64,000 nucleotides of DNA, taken from positions 1,877,823-1,941,822 of the forward strand of contig PTFA01000055.1 of assembly GCA_003342895.1 (NCBI GenBank), written 5' to 3'. Below the pieces are notes generated by a model. The model was not told the DNA's origin. It ran no database searches and saw only the letters and a list, made by a program, of their open reading frames with translations. Position numbers and translations under genes: made by a program. This stretch comes from Casuarius casuarius. Its lineage: Eukaryota > Chordata > Aves > Casuariiformes > Casuariidae. Each line of letters begins with the position of its first letter. Within the stretch, counting starts at the first letter, position 1. Below, one piece after another: positions 1 through 13,500 of this stretch.

Positions 1-3000
1 TGTGGAGTAGTGCAGTGTTTCAGCTTTTAATTAGCATTCCGGATGGGAAACCTCTGGAGCAATTGTCAAGAACAGTGGTCTGGCCCCTGGGAATGACCTG
101 CCCTTAAGTTCCCTGCCTCAGTTTCCTCACAGGGAGACAGGAACAACCACTGTCCTCCTTCACCTCGCACAGGATCCCACAGCTGTGTCCATGTTCCCGA
201 AGCCAGTGGCACACAGGCACCTCTACTCTCCTGGAACAAGATGGCCATAAAGGTTTGCCAGCACAGATTTCTTTGTAAGACCGGTCCGCAATGTTTGCAA
301 AGCAGCTAAAGAGAGTATGAGCCCCTGCAACAGCTGCCCAGGTGGCCCACTGCCCTGACCCTACAAGCTGCATCCCAAGATTTCCCACATGGCTGAGAGC
401 CGCAGAGTCAGAGGCAGCGGAGGGCAGTGCACACGCAGAGGGAGGGCTCTCCCGGAGGGGTTCGCAGGTGGGAACCACCGGCAGGGAAAACGACTGCTGG
501 GAGCGCTGGCTCCAGCCCAAGCCACCCCAGGTGGTGCCGGCCTCCCAGCACCCCCAGTCCCACCGCCACGCAGGGCCGGCTCCCTCCCGTTGCTGAGGAC
601 ACAGCTCCCCAGCTTCCCCTCTGCCAGGCATTCGACTGCATCTGGGTGGAGGCAAACTCGAACTGCTTGGGAGCTGCTATGGCCCAAGAGCGGCCGTAGG
701 ACAGCACCGTTCCAGCAGGCGGGCTCCCCATCTGAGCTGCTTGGCGCCGGAAGCAGAAATAAATGTTTATCTTACTACATAAAGAATAACAGACCCTGGG
801 TTCACAGGGTCATAAACAGAGCAAAAACCAGGAAGATGCCCATGTTAATGTGCAACACGAACCACAGTTGCTTTCAGATTACTGTCGTCTTTGCTTGGCC
901 TGGGCTTTTAAGGCCATCTCCCTCTGGGAAGCCGCATAATTCAGTTAGAAGATTCACTTTGACTCAAGACCTCATTTATCTTTGGGAGGTGATACAGTAA
1001 ATCACAGTTTTGTAAGCAACAGTACAAGACAGTTGCTCTGTCCTCCACCTTGCTCATTGATCAGTCTGACAAGTGCGCATCTGTCTCCCAGATCTGGAGC
1101 TGGTCTTTGCCCCTTGGCAGTCGGACTGCAGGAGCGTAAGAGCCAAGCGACTGAAATAGAAATAACACCAAGTAGGAAACTGAAGTCATTTCACTAAGTA
1201 CAGCAACTGGAAAATGCATGTGCAGAGAGAGACCATGTGTAACCCAAAATTGTGCTTGTGAATAAATATTTCAGTTACCATTCTTGCTCTGAGTTTATTG
1301 CTGGCAATGGTCCTGTGCTGAACAGTGGTGTCATTGAAGCTGAGCTTGATATTCAAGCTCGGTTGAAAAAGGACAGAGGTGCAAGTTTCTGCCAATTTTA
1401 ACAACAGCTTAGCAAATGAGTGTGGCATCCTCTACAGATCCTGCATTTTGGGTTTGTTTTGCAAAGTAAGTCAGGCAAGTGGGATTAGCCTGCAAGGCAT
1501 CTCTATCAGCAAGCATAGTTTCTTCTACAAGGACTCCTCAAGAAACAACCAGCTGGAATTTACGGGTTTTGTAAATCATGATGTCTTCATTCTCTTGCCA
1601 TGGCCAGGACTACCTGCTTTGAAGGATTCGTCATACATTTAGACAAATATAGTGCTATCTAATAAACAAGATCCTAAACAGACTTAGATGACTGAAAATT
1701 ATGGAAGAGCTATATGGACTAGGACTGGAAAGGGACACATCAGAAGAGATATGGTAGAGATCGATAAACTCATGAGTACCAGGGAGACAGTTGGATAAGA
1801 TTTGACTGGTTTTTTTTCCCAATACCTGGACAAAATACAGTTAAGTTGTAGAGCTGCTCACCATAAGATGTAATGCATGCAAAAACATATGTTTAAGCTG
1901 TGACTAAATAAAATCATGGAAGAGAAATCCACCAAGGGCTATTAAATACAAAAACACTCCTTTGACTCTGAAAATCCACAAACTGGTGGATACTAGGACC
2001 ATATGGATATGCTTGCTCTATTGCTTTACACTTTGGTAGGCATATTGGCCACCGCTGGGGACAGAATAATGGAGTAGATGGACTTTTGCACACCCAGATG
2101 GTGCTTCTTATATTTCTACATTCTTAAGTTGCTTTTGCAATGGTCTTCTGGAATTATTCCACTCTATAGGTACATATGTCATATGTGCACTCTGTATAGA
2201 ACTGGGCATCTTAATAGATCAATGTTAACATGGAAGAAATGGACAGATTTTTTTGTCTTATCCATGGGAACTACACATCCAAGTATCTTATAACTCTCAC
2301 ATAAGTGAGAACTTTGTAAAACATGCTATGTCTCTGCTGTGTATCACACAGTTCTCTGTGAATGAGTCTGTTTACTCAGAAAGAAACAGGTCTGGACTAA
2401 GAAAGGCTTCATGAATCTCGAGTGTACAAGTTACTTCTAGACATATGCATGTTCAAATGGCACTCTCTGTTTTGTCAATTTGTCTAATGCTTGAAAATCG
2501 ATGTCACTTTGTCTTGATAAAGGCTAAGTGCAGATAATGGATTAATCAGATTATTGGCCTGTAATGAAAATGGTCCCAGGAGAGCACAGATGCATCTAGG
2601 ATTTGGGACTGCCCAGTAACAGCTGAAAATACTTTTCTTTTTGATACACAGATCATGACCTGACATCTTAATGTAATGATCCAGTATACGGTTTATGGTG
2701 GCGTTCTAGAGGGATCATCATTACAGGTCGGTTATTTTTTGAATCTCAAGGAAGATAAATAGCTTGTCCCAGTATCATTCAGTATATAAATGTTTCAGTC
2801 TTCCTGGATTAGCACCTTTGTGTTATTAGTGACAAGCAATAAGTGTCATGGCAAGAGCTTTCTTCCTCATTCTAAGCAATTCAGACATTGTATCCTGTGG
2901 ATGAAATGACCAGTATTTGCTTTAAAGCTTTTTTCAATACTGTTTCCCTGTTTACTGTTTTTGACTTCCAGTCAGTGGACTATTTCTATGAGATTCACAA

Positions 3001-3580
3001 GCAGCAACAAAAAAGCAATCCAGCTATCAGCAGGCTTAAATTCCCTCTACATGAGCTGCGTGCATGGAAAAGCCCGGGGAGCTCTGCAAATCAAGACATC
3101 AAAGAGGGTCAGGTTGTGTCACCTCAGCTAGAACGATGTGAAAACTTATGAAGTGCTGGTCTTTCTCCAAAAGCAACCCCTGTGCTTCATAAAAGGGACT
3201 GAGGAACTGGCTTACCGATTAGTTCAATACTAAAGCAACTGCAGAGGAGCAGGAAGGGCTACGCTGTGGTTTGTTAAACATTGCTCAATATAGGCAACTG
3301 CGTACGGAAATTGATTCCTTCCCTATGTTTTAGCTGTTAATGCATAAAACAGTGCAAACATTCATGACCTAACGTCTGGACAAGGAACTTTCCTGCTCTC
3401 TCACTTCTTTCTTTCAGTCTGGAACTCACGGTTATTTTTGTTCACACTACTGCAAAATATAATAAATAGAACAAGGGAAAAAAAATAATTTAGGCAGCCA
3501 ATGTAATGTAAAAGATCTTTTTTGTACTCTTTGACATAGCAAATATTCAGGGCCAAAATCTGAGCCTTGCTAAAAGTGAA
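1..3580. other. non-coding flank, no gene recognised
   Basis: Mostly AT-rich unique-looking sequence. About 340-740 is GC-richer and carries overlapping open frames on both strands, which is what GC-rich DNA gives by chance; none has recognisable motifs or splice context. Nothing else supportable. Confidence 0.5.
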
Positions 3581-3589
3581 AGCAGGGTG

Positions 3590-3790
3590 AATAAGAATTT
3601 TAATTTAAAAAAATCATGAATAATTTATTTGCACAGTAATTCCCACATTGGCCAGATGAATTATTCACAATGAATAATTAATCCAGCACCATTAAATAAT
3701 TTTAAATCATTGAAACCCCTGTGCCAGGCTGCCAATATATCTCTTCTGAAATCATGATCACCGTAGAATGGTGTGATCATTTGCAGCATT
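3590..3790. promoter_or_regulatory. AT-rich block with inverted repeats, possible conserved non-coding element
   Basis: Dense TAAT and ATTA cores (for example ATGAATAATTTATTTG). There is a perfect 9-bp inverted repeat with a 3-base loop (3,659-3,667 and 3,671-3,679) and a perfect 8-bp inverted repeat ATGATCAC/GTGATCAT (3,754-3,761 and 3,773-3,780). This composition resembles homeodomain-site-rich vertebrate enhancers, but only cross-species alignment can show conservation. Confidence 0.25.
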
Positions 3791-3799
3791 AGTTCTGAA

Positions 3800-6700
3800 T
3801 ATTTAAGTTGTACTTTTAAACTTCTGACCCTAGTTACGGGCAGAATAGGCCAGTACAGGCTCAGGAACTGCATGTATATAAATCAGGATCTTTCTACTGA
3901 AGTGAAGCAATCTGAATTCCCTAGGAAGTGCATGAATGTTCTTCATTTTTATATGTAGGTCCTCATTTGTATCACCAGAACTGCTAGATCATACCACAGA
4001 TGTACTTGGTCGTTAAGTTCAGCTGTGTGAAGCTACAAGATCAACCTTTCTCCATCCTTTCAGGACCTCACACCATCTCTGTTTTCTTCTACTAGAGCAG
4101 AATTACCAGGGAAAAGTATTTAAGGGTCTGCCCTGTAGGTTAATGAGCACCTTGCTAAGCAGCCGAGTTTAGTGTGGACAGTCTCAGCAGCATTTGTGAT
4201 GTGTGGCAGAGGGTAGGATCAGGCCTTTATTTTGTCAGGACACCATCTAACCTCTAGTATTACGATACTTTATTTAAAAATATATCAGAGCAAAACCATT
4301 AGATAAGTAAGCAGTTCCTGTTTGCTAGCAAAGGAATATTGTCAAACTTATTCAGCAGTTTGTATCAGATGCTGAATGTCTGTGGTCATAATCTCAAATT
4401 CCTGTTTATTTTCAGTGAATCAGCTGTTTCTCCTTTTTCTGCCATAAAAATGAATAGTTTCACAGGACTCGGTTTCCTTAGACATTGTACTTGTGAGCAG
4501 AAGGGCATAAGTCACTTCTTGTCTTCCTTGATCCTCAGGTCGTGAAAATCACTCTGATCACTTGTTTATCCACTTCCTTCACCCTGAATGTCCTTTACAG
4601 TCTACCCAAATGATTAGACTTACTTCACAACGACAAAAAATGCAAAGGCCATTCTCATCCTGTCTTGCAGAAGAATTAAATGTGAGAAATAAGCATTTAG
4701 TTTAATATCTTCTGAAGGGCAGCTAAACAGTATATGGGAACAATATTTGCCAGTATTTTTGAAAGGCCAGCTATCAAAACACATTGAAGTAAGCTAATAA
4801 TAAACTATATATGCCACTGAGATGATGTACTCTCCTCTATCATATGCAGCTCAGTTTAAGCATTTTGTCAGTGTCTTTTCCTAATGGGGGCAAAGTCATT
4901 TCTCTTTTTTTTTGACAATAGACAGAATCCCAGCCTGATTGTATATGAGGAAATTTCCCTCGGGACTGCATACAGCAGCAGAAGATGGGGCTATTGTTCC
5001 CTGTGACATGACAGTAATGGAGCACGGGAATATACAGCCTCTGGCCACAGGGCACTGCTGTTTTCATGTTGTAATCTCTTCCAGTGCACTCTCCCAATGC
5101 ACAAGGAAAAATGTCTTTTTCCAAAGAGGCTAAAGTGTTTTGGAGTGTACGTACTTAAACAAGATACTTGGGCATTGCTGGAAAAGTTATCTGAAGTGGT
5201 CCTGTGTTATGTTTTACCTGCTCTGTATTGAGGGTTAGTTTATTACTGGGGTCAGGGGAAAGCATACAGGTCGCGCTAGCTAGGCCAGGACTAATGAATT
5301 CAATAGTGTCGCAGGATGTTCCCGGGCACCGGCATTTTATCACCTGTGCTGTTAGATAGTTAGATCCGTTCTCAGCAAGGTTTTGGCCCAAACCGAGTAA
5401 CCCACTCCCAGCATTTCCTGGATGTGGTTATTTCCCAGGGACCTTTCCCGGACAAGCAGTCTGGTTGTGGCCAGTCTGTTTGGGAGGGTGAGAGGGATTA
5501 ATAGATAGATATGCATTCTCCTCAGAGGCAGAAAAAGACCTCTATCATGTACAGTTTACCAGTATAGATGTAACCACTGTGTCTAGCCCATCCCTTAATG
5601 ATTTCCATAACTGTGATCTTCAGATTTTTTGATAACAATAGCAGGCGGCTACAAATGATGCTATGGCCCCTGCATCTCCTCCAGAGGATTCACAGTTCAC
5701 GGAGCCTCGCTGTCTGCACAGACTCCTGAGTTAACACTGGGCCAAAGCCAACTTTTCCGTCTTCCTTCTCAAGGTGACACAAGTGACGTGCAAGACCATC
5801 TCTCGCCACCAGCCCTTTCCACCAGAGCGATGGAACTGGTAAGTGCAGGAGCGTGACGTGGGAGCCAGCAGATATGGCTCTCCTGGCAGCCTGCACAGGG
5901 AAAGGGAACTTGCCTTTGGAAAAAAAAAAAGAAAAGAGTGCTGACAAGTTCTAGTGACTTTGGAATAAAATGTAAAGCGCTCTTTTCCTGGATGGGAAGA
6001 GAGAACAAATGCCGTCAACAGCAGCTTGATCCCATTTCCAATGAAGTCAATAGGACTTTTGTTCTTCATTTCTTTATGACCAGACTGCATACATGGCATG
6101 AATCATTCTTATAAATATTGGTTACATGGTTGTTGCTTTTCCAAATTTTGCTCTGCAGCTCTTCAGACACAGTTGTACCAAACAGTTTTAACAATCTGTG
6201 TTGTATCAGAACCCAGCAAGAGGTGCAAGTTTATAAAAAAGGGAATGGGAAGTAGACAGTCTTCTTCAGCCATTGCCTCATTCACATCAATCAGCAGGGT
6301 TCCTACAGAAATAAAAAAATTTAAAAAATTAATAGGGAAGGACTACCTTCTTTCTTGGACACTTTGAAAGTGCCTTGTTATTTAAGCAGTTGGGCAATGT
6401 TCTTTTCCTGGTCTTTCCTCTCTCCCTTTTTTGCCCTCCGTATTTCCCTTCCATTCTTTAACCATACATCAGACCATGCAAAAATAAAAAAAGAGAAGGA
6501 GAGCTGCCTATGGAGCAAAAAGGAAAACAAAAGACCGTTGGGGTGGTGAATGAAGGGAATCAGGAGCTGCGGATTTCAGCTGTAAATTGGAACAGCCTGT
6601 AACCTCGTACCTCCAGACTGCACAGCAAGGGCTCACATGGTGCAACTCTGCATGTTCCAGTGAAAGAGAAACCCATGACTCCTGCCACCAGGAAATGTTG

Positions 6701-7230
6701 ACACAACAGAGTTACTAAGAAAAAAAAACGTGAATGTTAGTCACTGTCCATACTAGATGCATTGCAGACTAGGTCATGCAAGTGTTTTTCACACAGACAC
6801 CAACCGCATTTTTTTGTCTTGAAAAGGCGCTGTGACAATCAGACAAAATGCTTGTCAGTGCATGAAATAAAGTAGCATCTTCCACAAATAAATTGAAAAG
6901 AAACATTTTGAGCTTATAGTGTGGTTGTATCCTGTGAACAGCGAGCAGGTTTATTGCAAATAAGGAGGCATTGCGGAGAAGTGCCAGGACAGATCGGACA
7001 CGTGTCTTCCTGCTCCGGTTGCTGTCGTTATTCGAGTTTTAACAGAATTTAAAATGCCCATGAAGGGTGTTGATCCTGTATTCAAGGATTCTCTCGTGAC
7101 ATAGAAAAGCCTGAACAATGAACTGCCTGTGTGACTACATCAAGCACTTCGATAAAGAAAATGTCACTAGTGGAAGCAGAAGTTATGGGTATGCGGCAGA
7201 TTCAGTTAGATTCAATTAGAGGGAGTTACC
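3800..7230. other. non-coding, nothing recognised
   Basis: AT-rich sequence with short homopolymers and no open frame with a family signature on either strand. No LINE, tRNA or splice-bounded exon was found by eye. Confidence 0.5.
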
Positions 7231-7231
7231 A

Positions 7232-7510
7232 GCTCAGGCGCGGGCTCTGCGGAGCGAGCCGAGGCGAGGGAAGGGCGAGCGAGCTGTGTGCTTTGCGTGG
7301 GATGAACAGCGTGAGGAGAGGGCTGCAAAGAGGCGGAAGCAGACGTGGGGACATACCGAGCGTTGGTGGTACGGAGGGTCCTTCCATCCCTCCGCGGTGG
7401 CAAGTGAGGTGGGGTCCCGCTGCAGGCAGTGGGGCGCTGGGCGCTGCCGGCAGGGCGGTTCACATGCGAGGTGGTGAGGATGGCTCTGCGAATGCGGTGC
7501 CGCTGAGCCT
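7232..7510. promoter_or_regulatory. short CpG-rich patch
   Basis: About 280 bp with many CpG dinucleotides (roughly nine in the first 70 bases, including GGCGCGGG, GGAGCGAGCCGAGGCGAGG and GGGCGAGCGAG) inside a low-GC flank. Overlapping open frames run through it on both strands without known motifs. It could be a small promoter of an unannotated transcript, a GC-rich repeat remnant or a retrocopy fragment; I cannot tell which. Confidence 0.35.
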
Positions 7511-10500
7511 GTACCCCTGCCTTTGCATCCCAGCCTGGTGCTAAATCTCCTACAGCCACCTTTGCTTTCAGACCAGATTTTATTCTCACTTGCATATTCC
7601 TCTACTAGCAGCAATTCATTTCCCATGATGTCCCAGTTTCCCAAGATAGCATGTGGCTCAATACCATTGCATTATTCAAAACAAAGAATTCTAGTATTTT
7701 GAAATTTTTCATATATAAAGCTTTGTGGCAGTTCTGTGAAGAGGAAGAGTATTCTCTCTCACAGTTAAGAAATTTGGGGGAAAAAAATAAGGCATATTTA
7801 GCCATTGGTTTTTGATATTTGCATTTTTAGGTCAGGTTGCAAGAAGGAACAAAACTCCCGTGGAGTTTCCACAGTAGGAACTGTGGGCCCTGAGGATGTG
7901 TGGAAATGGTCCCCTCACTAGAGCACTTCACCCAAAGATATGGAGTAAATCAGTGCCAGTTAGGATTAGAAGGCAGGATTTCTAAAATCTTCATCTCCAT
8001 ATTTAACTGCATCTTATTATCTATTTCCTCCATTTTAGAACAAGTGCTTGCGGAGGATCCATGCATCTATGCATTTTGCACATGATGCTAAACTTGTCAG
8101 AATAGCTGGGTTTTATTTTGAACTGGTATGTGAGGAGTTCATGTATCAACTAAATTTGAGTTGCTCCCCTTCCGCTCCTGCATACTGTCACACTGATGGC
8201 TGGAGTCCTCGGCTCCCTCAGCTGATAGGATGTGATACTTCCTTTCTGTTCGGAAAGGATGCAACGTGATAGAAGCTCACATATTCCTGTGAAAGCAGGT
8301 GACCTTCACTGATTTCTGGGTAATGGAAAGGGAAGGTTTCACAACCGAGAGATCGCAGACAGAAGTAACCACAAGTACGCAGGCATTATTCACTGTGATG
8401 CTGAGGGAGGAAATCCAGTCTGCCTCTAACATTTGAAAGCTAAAGGTCACATTCAAAATATTTTCAGGTTATTAATAAACTCAAGGTTCTTACGTCTGCT
8501 ATAAGCTCCAAATGTATAAAATATTCTGCTTTGAATATATACATTAAAATACACAGTTCTTGCCATTACCAGTGTAATTGAGGTGTTCCAGTGTGTTGAG
8601 AAACACCCCATTTGGAGTCCCTTATCTTTCTAATTAAACTGCAAATGGGTTTCTGTGGGGATGGGGTTAACATCTACTACTCCAAATGGCAGAAAACTAT
8701 CGAATTATTGAATCTATTTTAAATTTCACTCAGAGAAACAAGTAGAAAAACCCACTACCAATCTGTTCTTGCTAAAAATAATTTTTGTTGTTAATTTGGG
8801 ATTTTAATGCTAAGAGATTTTCTCAAAAGCTGATTTTATTTATTTTACTGATATATCATGCTCACTAAGATACTGCACATTTTTATTCTGGGAAAGGCTC
8901 GTCCTTTTTTACCTTTAGGCGATAGCCTGTCAGTGTAATTCCACTGTTACTATTTCACCTATTGAATAGTTTGCATTGTTTTCACCGTAATGGTTTAACT
9001 ATCGCAATTAAAAATGGTAGCTTTTTAAAAGATATCAGCTTGTTTTTATTTATATTTTGCCTCCTTTTATTTGACAAATGCATTTATTTCCCTTCCAGAG
9101 TAAGAATTTCAGGACAGGTACACAGCATCCATCATGTGAGGCTCAATATTAGAAATATGGCAATACTTTAGGGACTCTCAAGACATTTTTGTTTGCAAAA
9201 AAAAAAAGAAATCAAACAGAAGCCTTCCACAGTTTAATGGCCTAAAAAATTAAATTAACTTCATTCATTATGGAAGGGCTACTTAGACTGCATATCCCCC
9301 AGAGATTCTGGCCTCTTTACCAGTTATTCTGGTAATTTCTTATGATTTGGACACCTGTTCTACGGATACACCGTTCAGACTATCATCCTTATTTCATTTA
9401 GTGCACTAAATGGCAGACAGATGGTGGCTTATTATAAACCTTTTAGGAATTTGAACCCAAAGTGAGAAACAAAGTGTGCTTTTCTCAGTTGTTGAGAGTG
9501 TGAACTGCATGCATACCATGTAAATGCAGTACAAAACAGCTATAACATTTTCCTCTAGTGTTACAGATGTTTCCTTGCCTTAGTCTTTAAGGTAATGTAA
9601 TGAGTTCATCCAGGAACAAATTCTAGTGTCATTTCCTTTTGAAAATGAATATCAATTTCTTTGCTTTAGAAATGGTGAAGCATCTGAAAGCACCTCCACA
9701 TAGGGCAGTAGGAGAATACCTGTGCTCTGAAAGCCCTGCACTGTACTAGCCATCCTTGCTGTGCTTCACGCACACGACTGCCTGCCATCGGCACCCTACC
9801 TGCCTCTTCCAATAGAAGTATTAGTTAACAAAAGCCTAAGCAAGTGTTAGAGACTGGCAGCCCTTCCCACTCAGCTCTTTCCTCCCGACTCTTTAACTCC
9901 CGGTAAAGTCCGGTTCCCAACCCGAGCCTCACTGGACTTTGAGAAGAACCCCTGGGATGACAGTGAATGAGTGCAGTAGGAGCAGCACCCAAAATCTTGG
10001 GTACCTTCAGGTAGGCTCCAAACTCCCTAGCAGAATACCTGTATAACAGCCAAATCCCAAGCGGCAACGAGCGTGCAATGGCTCTGTGATTATCTGAGGA
10101 GAGCTGCGGGCTCCATTCTGCCTGGCGGAGTGAGGCATGGGATGAGCAAGAGCTGAGCGAAAGGCCACACTTTCCTTCTGCCACTGCCAAAGTCTCTGTA
10201 TTCAGGCAGGCAGTTCCCTGTCAGCCCTGGAGCCAGCGGCTGTCAGGACAGGAGAAAGTGCAGGCTGGGAGGAGTGACGCTGTGCGCTGTGCCCAGGGCC
10301 ATGTGTTCAGGCGCTGAGGTGCACCAGCCCATTCATTTCCCGGTCCCCAAGCAGACAAGGTGGGTAGGATCCCTTCGCTTGGCTGCTAGCTTTCCCTCTG
10401 CACCTTGTCTTCTCATCGGGGCACTTCTGCTTGATATAGCTCGACTCAGTCATTGAGTTCAAAAATTTTCGGACCTTAAATCTGTTTAAGCCCATTTTTG

Positions 10501-13500
10501 TTTAGGTCTGTCTGAGCCACAATGCATGTTTAAGAAAGACATTCAGGCTTAATTTCAAGACTTTCAAATAAACAAAAGCATGATGATGTTCCCAAGTATG
10601 TTTTTGCAATAGCTAAGCTGTGTACTCAGAAATGTTTCCTGTTATTTCGACTCTAAGCTTCTTCACAGTCAGCTTCAAAATGATAGAGTTCCTTCTGCAT
10701 TCTTTTTGTAAAGAGTCACCTGTAGTCAGAAATCTTTACTCCATTATTTTAACCTTCTAGGCCATCATCAGGTCAGATCTTGGCCATACTTCTGTACTAC
10801 AAGATAATTATACCTTATTAGTCTTCTCATAAGAGGGGGAGGTTTGGTTTCCGCAAATATTCCCCCTCTCCAAATCGCTCTATTTTAGGATCCTTTCCTA
10901 CTTTAACTACTTTTCCAAACATAGACATCAGCACTGAAAAAGTCTGTTCCTTTCTGCTCCCATTAATGCAGTATCAAGATGATACTTCTTCCTTAAGCCA
11001 TTTTGACATTCCTCTGCTTGTAGGGCAAAGCATTATCTTTTGCTTCGATCTAAAGCAGGGCGTTGCAGATCGGGTTGAACTGGTTTTCCATGTCATCTGT
11101 AGTTCCTGTTCAGTGCCACTGCTTTCTAGGAGACAGACTCCACTTCAACTTACGTTCCTTTCCCTCAGATATAGTTGTGTCCTGGCATCAACTTGATTGT
11201 AGGTTTTTCAGAAGTCCAGTCTAATGTTGCTACAGAAGAACAGCAAAGGGAAAAGTGGGTCAAAAGGACTAAAAATACAAGCCAAAACTAAACTTACCAT
11301 AGGGAAGGGGAGAGGGAGAAATTGTAGTGGCATGGTAATAGCGTTTATTTTTGGCAACCTTAAGACATGCTTTAAAACATGATTCCTCATTCTTCAGCTA
11401 TCTATAAAACATCGTTTTACCAGATTGTTTCCATGTAGCTATTATACATATTTCAGTCTTTCAACACATGCAACACTGAAAACTTCTTTGAACTCTAAAT
11501 TGGTCTTCTTCCTTTTTAGCCTGGTTTTCCAGTGGAACAAACCCCTGTGCAGCTATGCCATCTGCCTGTCTGTCTCCCCACTCCAACTTCAGCACAACAG
11601 CCAACTTCAACCCAGTTTGAAAGAGGTGTGAAGGTCTCAGAGATGCTAAGTTCTTACAAGTTAATTGAAAATTGGCAGTTGAATAGAGGAGAGAAGCCCC
11701 ATTTAGTATCTCCTGCTGAGTGAAAGACAGGCCCAACTCAGCATCTTCTCTGTCTGAGAGTCTGAACAGCCATCTGGCCAGTGTGAGCATTTTGGCTGGT
11801 CTGTCAGCACACATGCAGCGCTGCATCAGCCACAGGATGTTCTGCAAATTTTCTATATAAGATACATGGGAAAGAGTTGAAGGTGAACCCGGGGAAGGGC
11901 AGAGCAGAGGCCTGCGAAACAAATTCTTGGGAAACTAGACTTCATTCATCCCGCTGCTCAACATCTTTGTCTGATTTCTTTTAAAGAAATGACTGTGGTT
12001 TTTCAGGACATTGAAGCCAAGGAAAGGAGACCCATGGCTGACTTTCAGGCACAGTGCCAGGTCATCGATGCTTTTACATATTATACAACAATCAGGAGTG
12101 TCAGCATAGCGGGGAAATTAAAAAAACTCCATGAGATCCCACAAAACTCAACCCGATGAAGAGGTAATGGCATTATACCAATGCCATCTTGTGGCATCTC
12201 GTCCTGGTGCACGGTGTCATCGCCTCCCACCATGGTTAGCATAGGTAAGAGACAGCTGTGTGGTGTGCATGAGAGATTTGAACTGCTAAATTTCATATCA
12301 GCTTCCTATTAACCATCGTCCTCGCTATACTTGATGAGAGGCCTTTTTTTCTCGCTCCATGCTTCTAATCTACACGTAGCTTAGGCAGATGCAGCTGTTT
12401 GTATCACTTTCAGATTAATACAGAACCAGGCTTTGGATGCTCTGACCTCAAAAATATGATGGTAAATCACAAAGGGTTTTGAAGTAGAACTCAGCAGCCT
12501 TTTATTATTATTTCTACATGCATAAAGCCAGCCCTTAACAAAAGTTAGTTCTGTAACAAGTTCAGGCAGTGTTCTATGAAGGCTGTGTCCTGCATTTTTT
12601 TAAAAAAGAGCCAAAATATCTTCTTATAAAGTGGTTCCAAGGCAGCTCAAAACTAGCATGGATTATAAGAAACACTGTTATTTTGTATTGTACACATCTA
12701 AGAAAGAGAATCTGCTGTGGTAGATTCACATCTGCTGCCAGCTGAGCTGTTTTATCAGATGTTAGAGGAACCTTAGGAGCTGGAGCAGCAACAGGAAAAC
12801 AACTTGTCAAGACAGAAGCAGGCACAGATGAATATAACTCATTAAAACTTGAAAACAAAGCAAGCATTGTGGAAGAAGCAATGGGAAAACATGTCTGTCG
12901 AGTAGCTGCTGTGTGACAATAAAATGTCAGAAAAATTGCTTTGCCTTAGACTGCAAAGAAATACATGATATGACTTCTGTGAGACTGTTTATCTGAAAAA
13001 AAAAAAATCCAAAATACTAAAAGTTGCAAAGCAATGGGGTGAAAAACCCATGTTATTGACATCTAAGGGCAGTTCTCTGGAGAAAGAAAATATATACAAT
13101 GCCTTTGTCAAAGAGGATTTGAATGCTCATACAACATCACTCTGGGAGTCAGTGGCTTTATGCAAACAAATTAAAAATAAAAATTGCAAGCCAGTGAGTT
13201 AGACACACGGGCTTATCCATACATTACCAAGGAGCATTAGATATCTAAAAAAAGTTTTCATAGTAGCCAGTGAAAAGTGCCCGGAGCTGCCCGAGCTACC
13301 CAGTAAGAGAGAGCAAGGCTTGCACTGCCTAAGGGAGGCTGTTTCCCGGTGCCAGACAGTGCCCGGCTGCACTCGGCGCGTTCCCGGCCCTGAACGCTCT
13401 CCCACTGCTCTTCCGGCAGTGACTCGGGTAACAGCTAAACCAGCTCAGTCGTTTTCGGCAGAAAACCCAGAAGGTTCCCGTAGAGGGGAACACCCCTTTG

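Noticed and set aside
7131..7544. 137-codon plus-strand open frame in the CpG patch
   Set aside because: No domain, low-complexity Arg/Gly-rich composition, and open frames of similar length on the opposite strand, as expected in GC-rich DNA.
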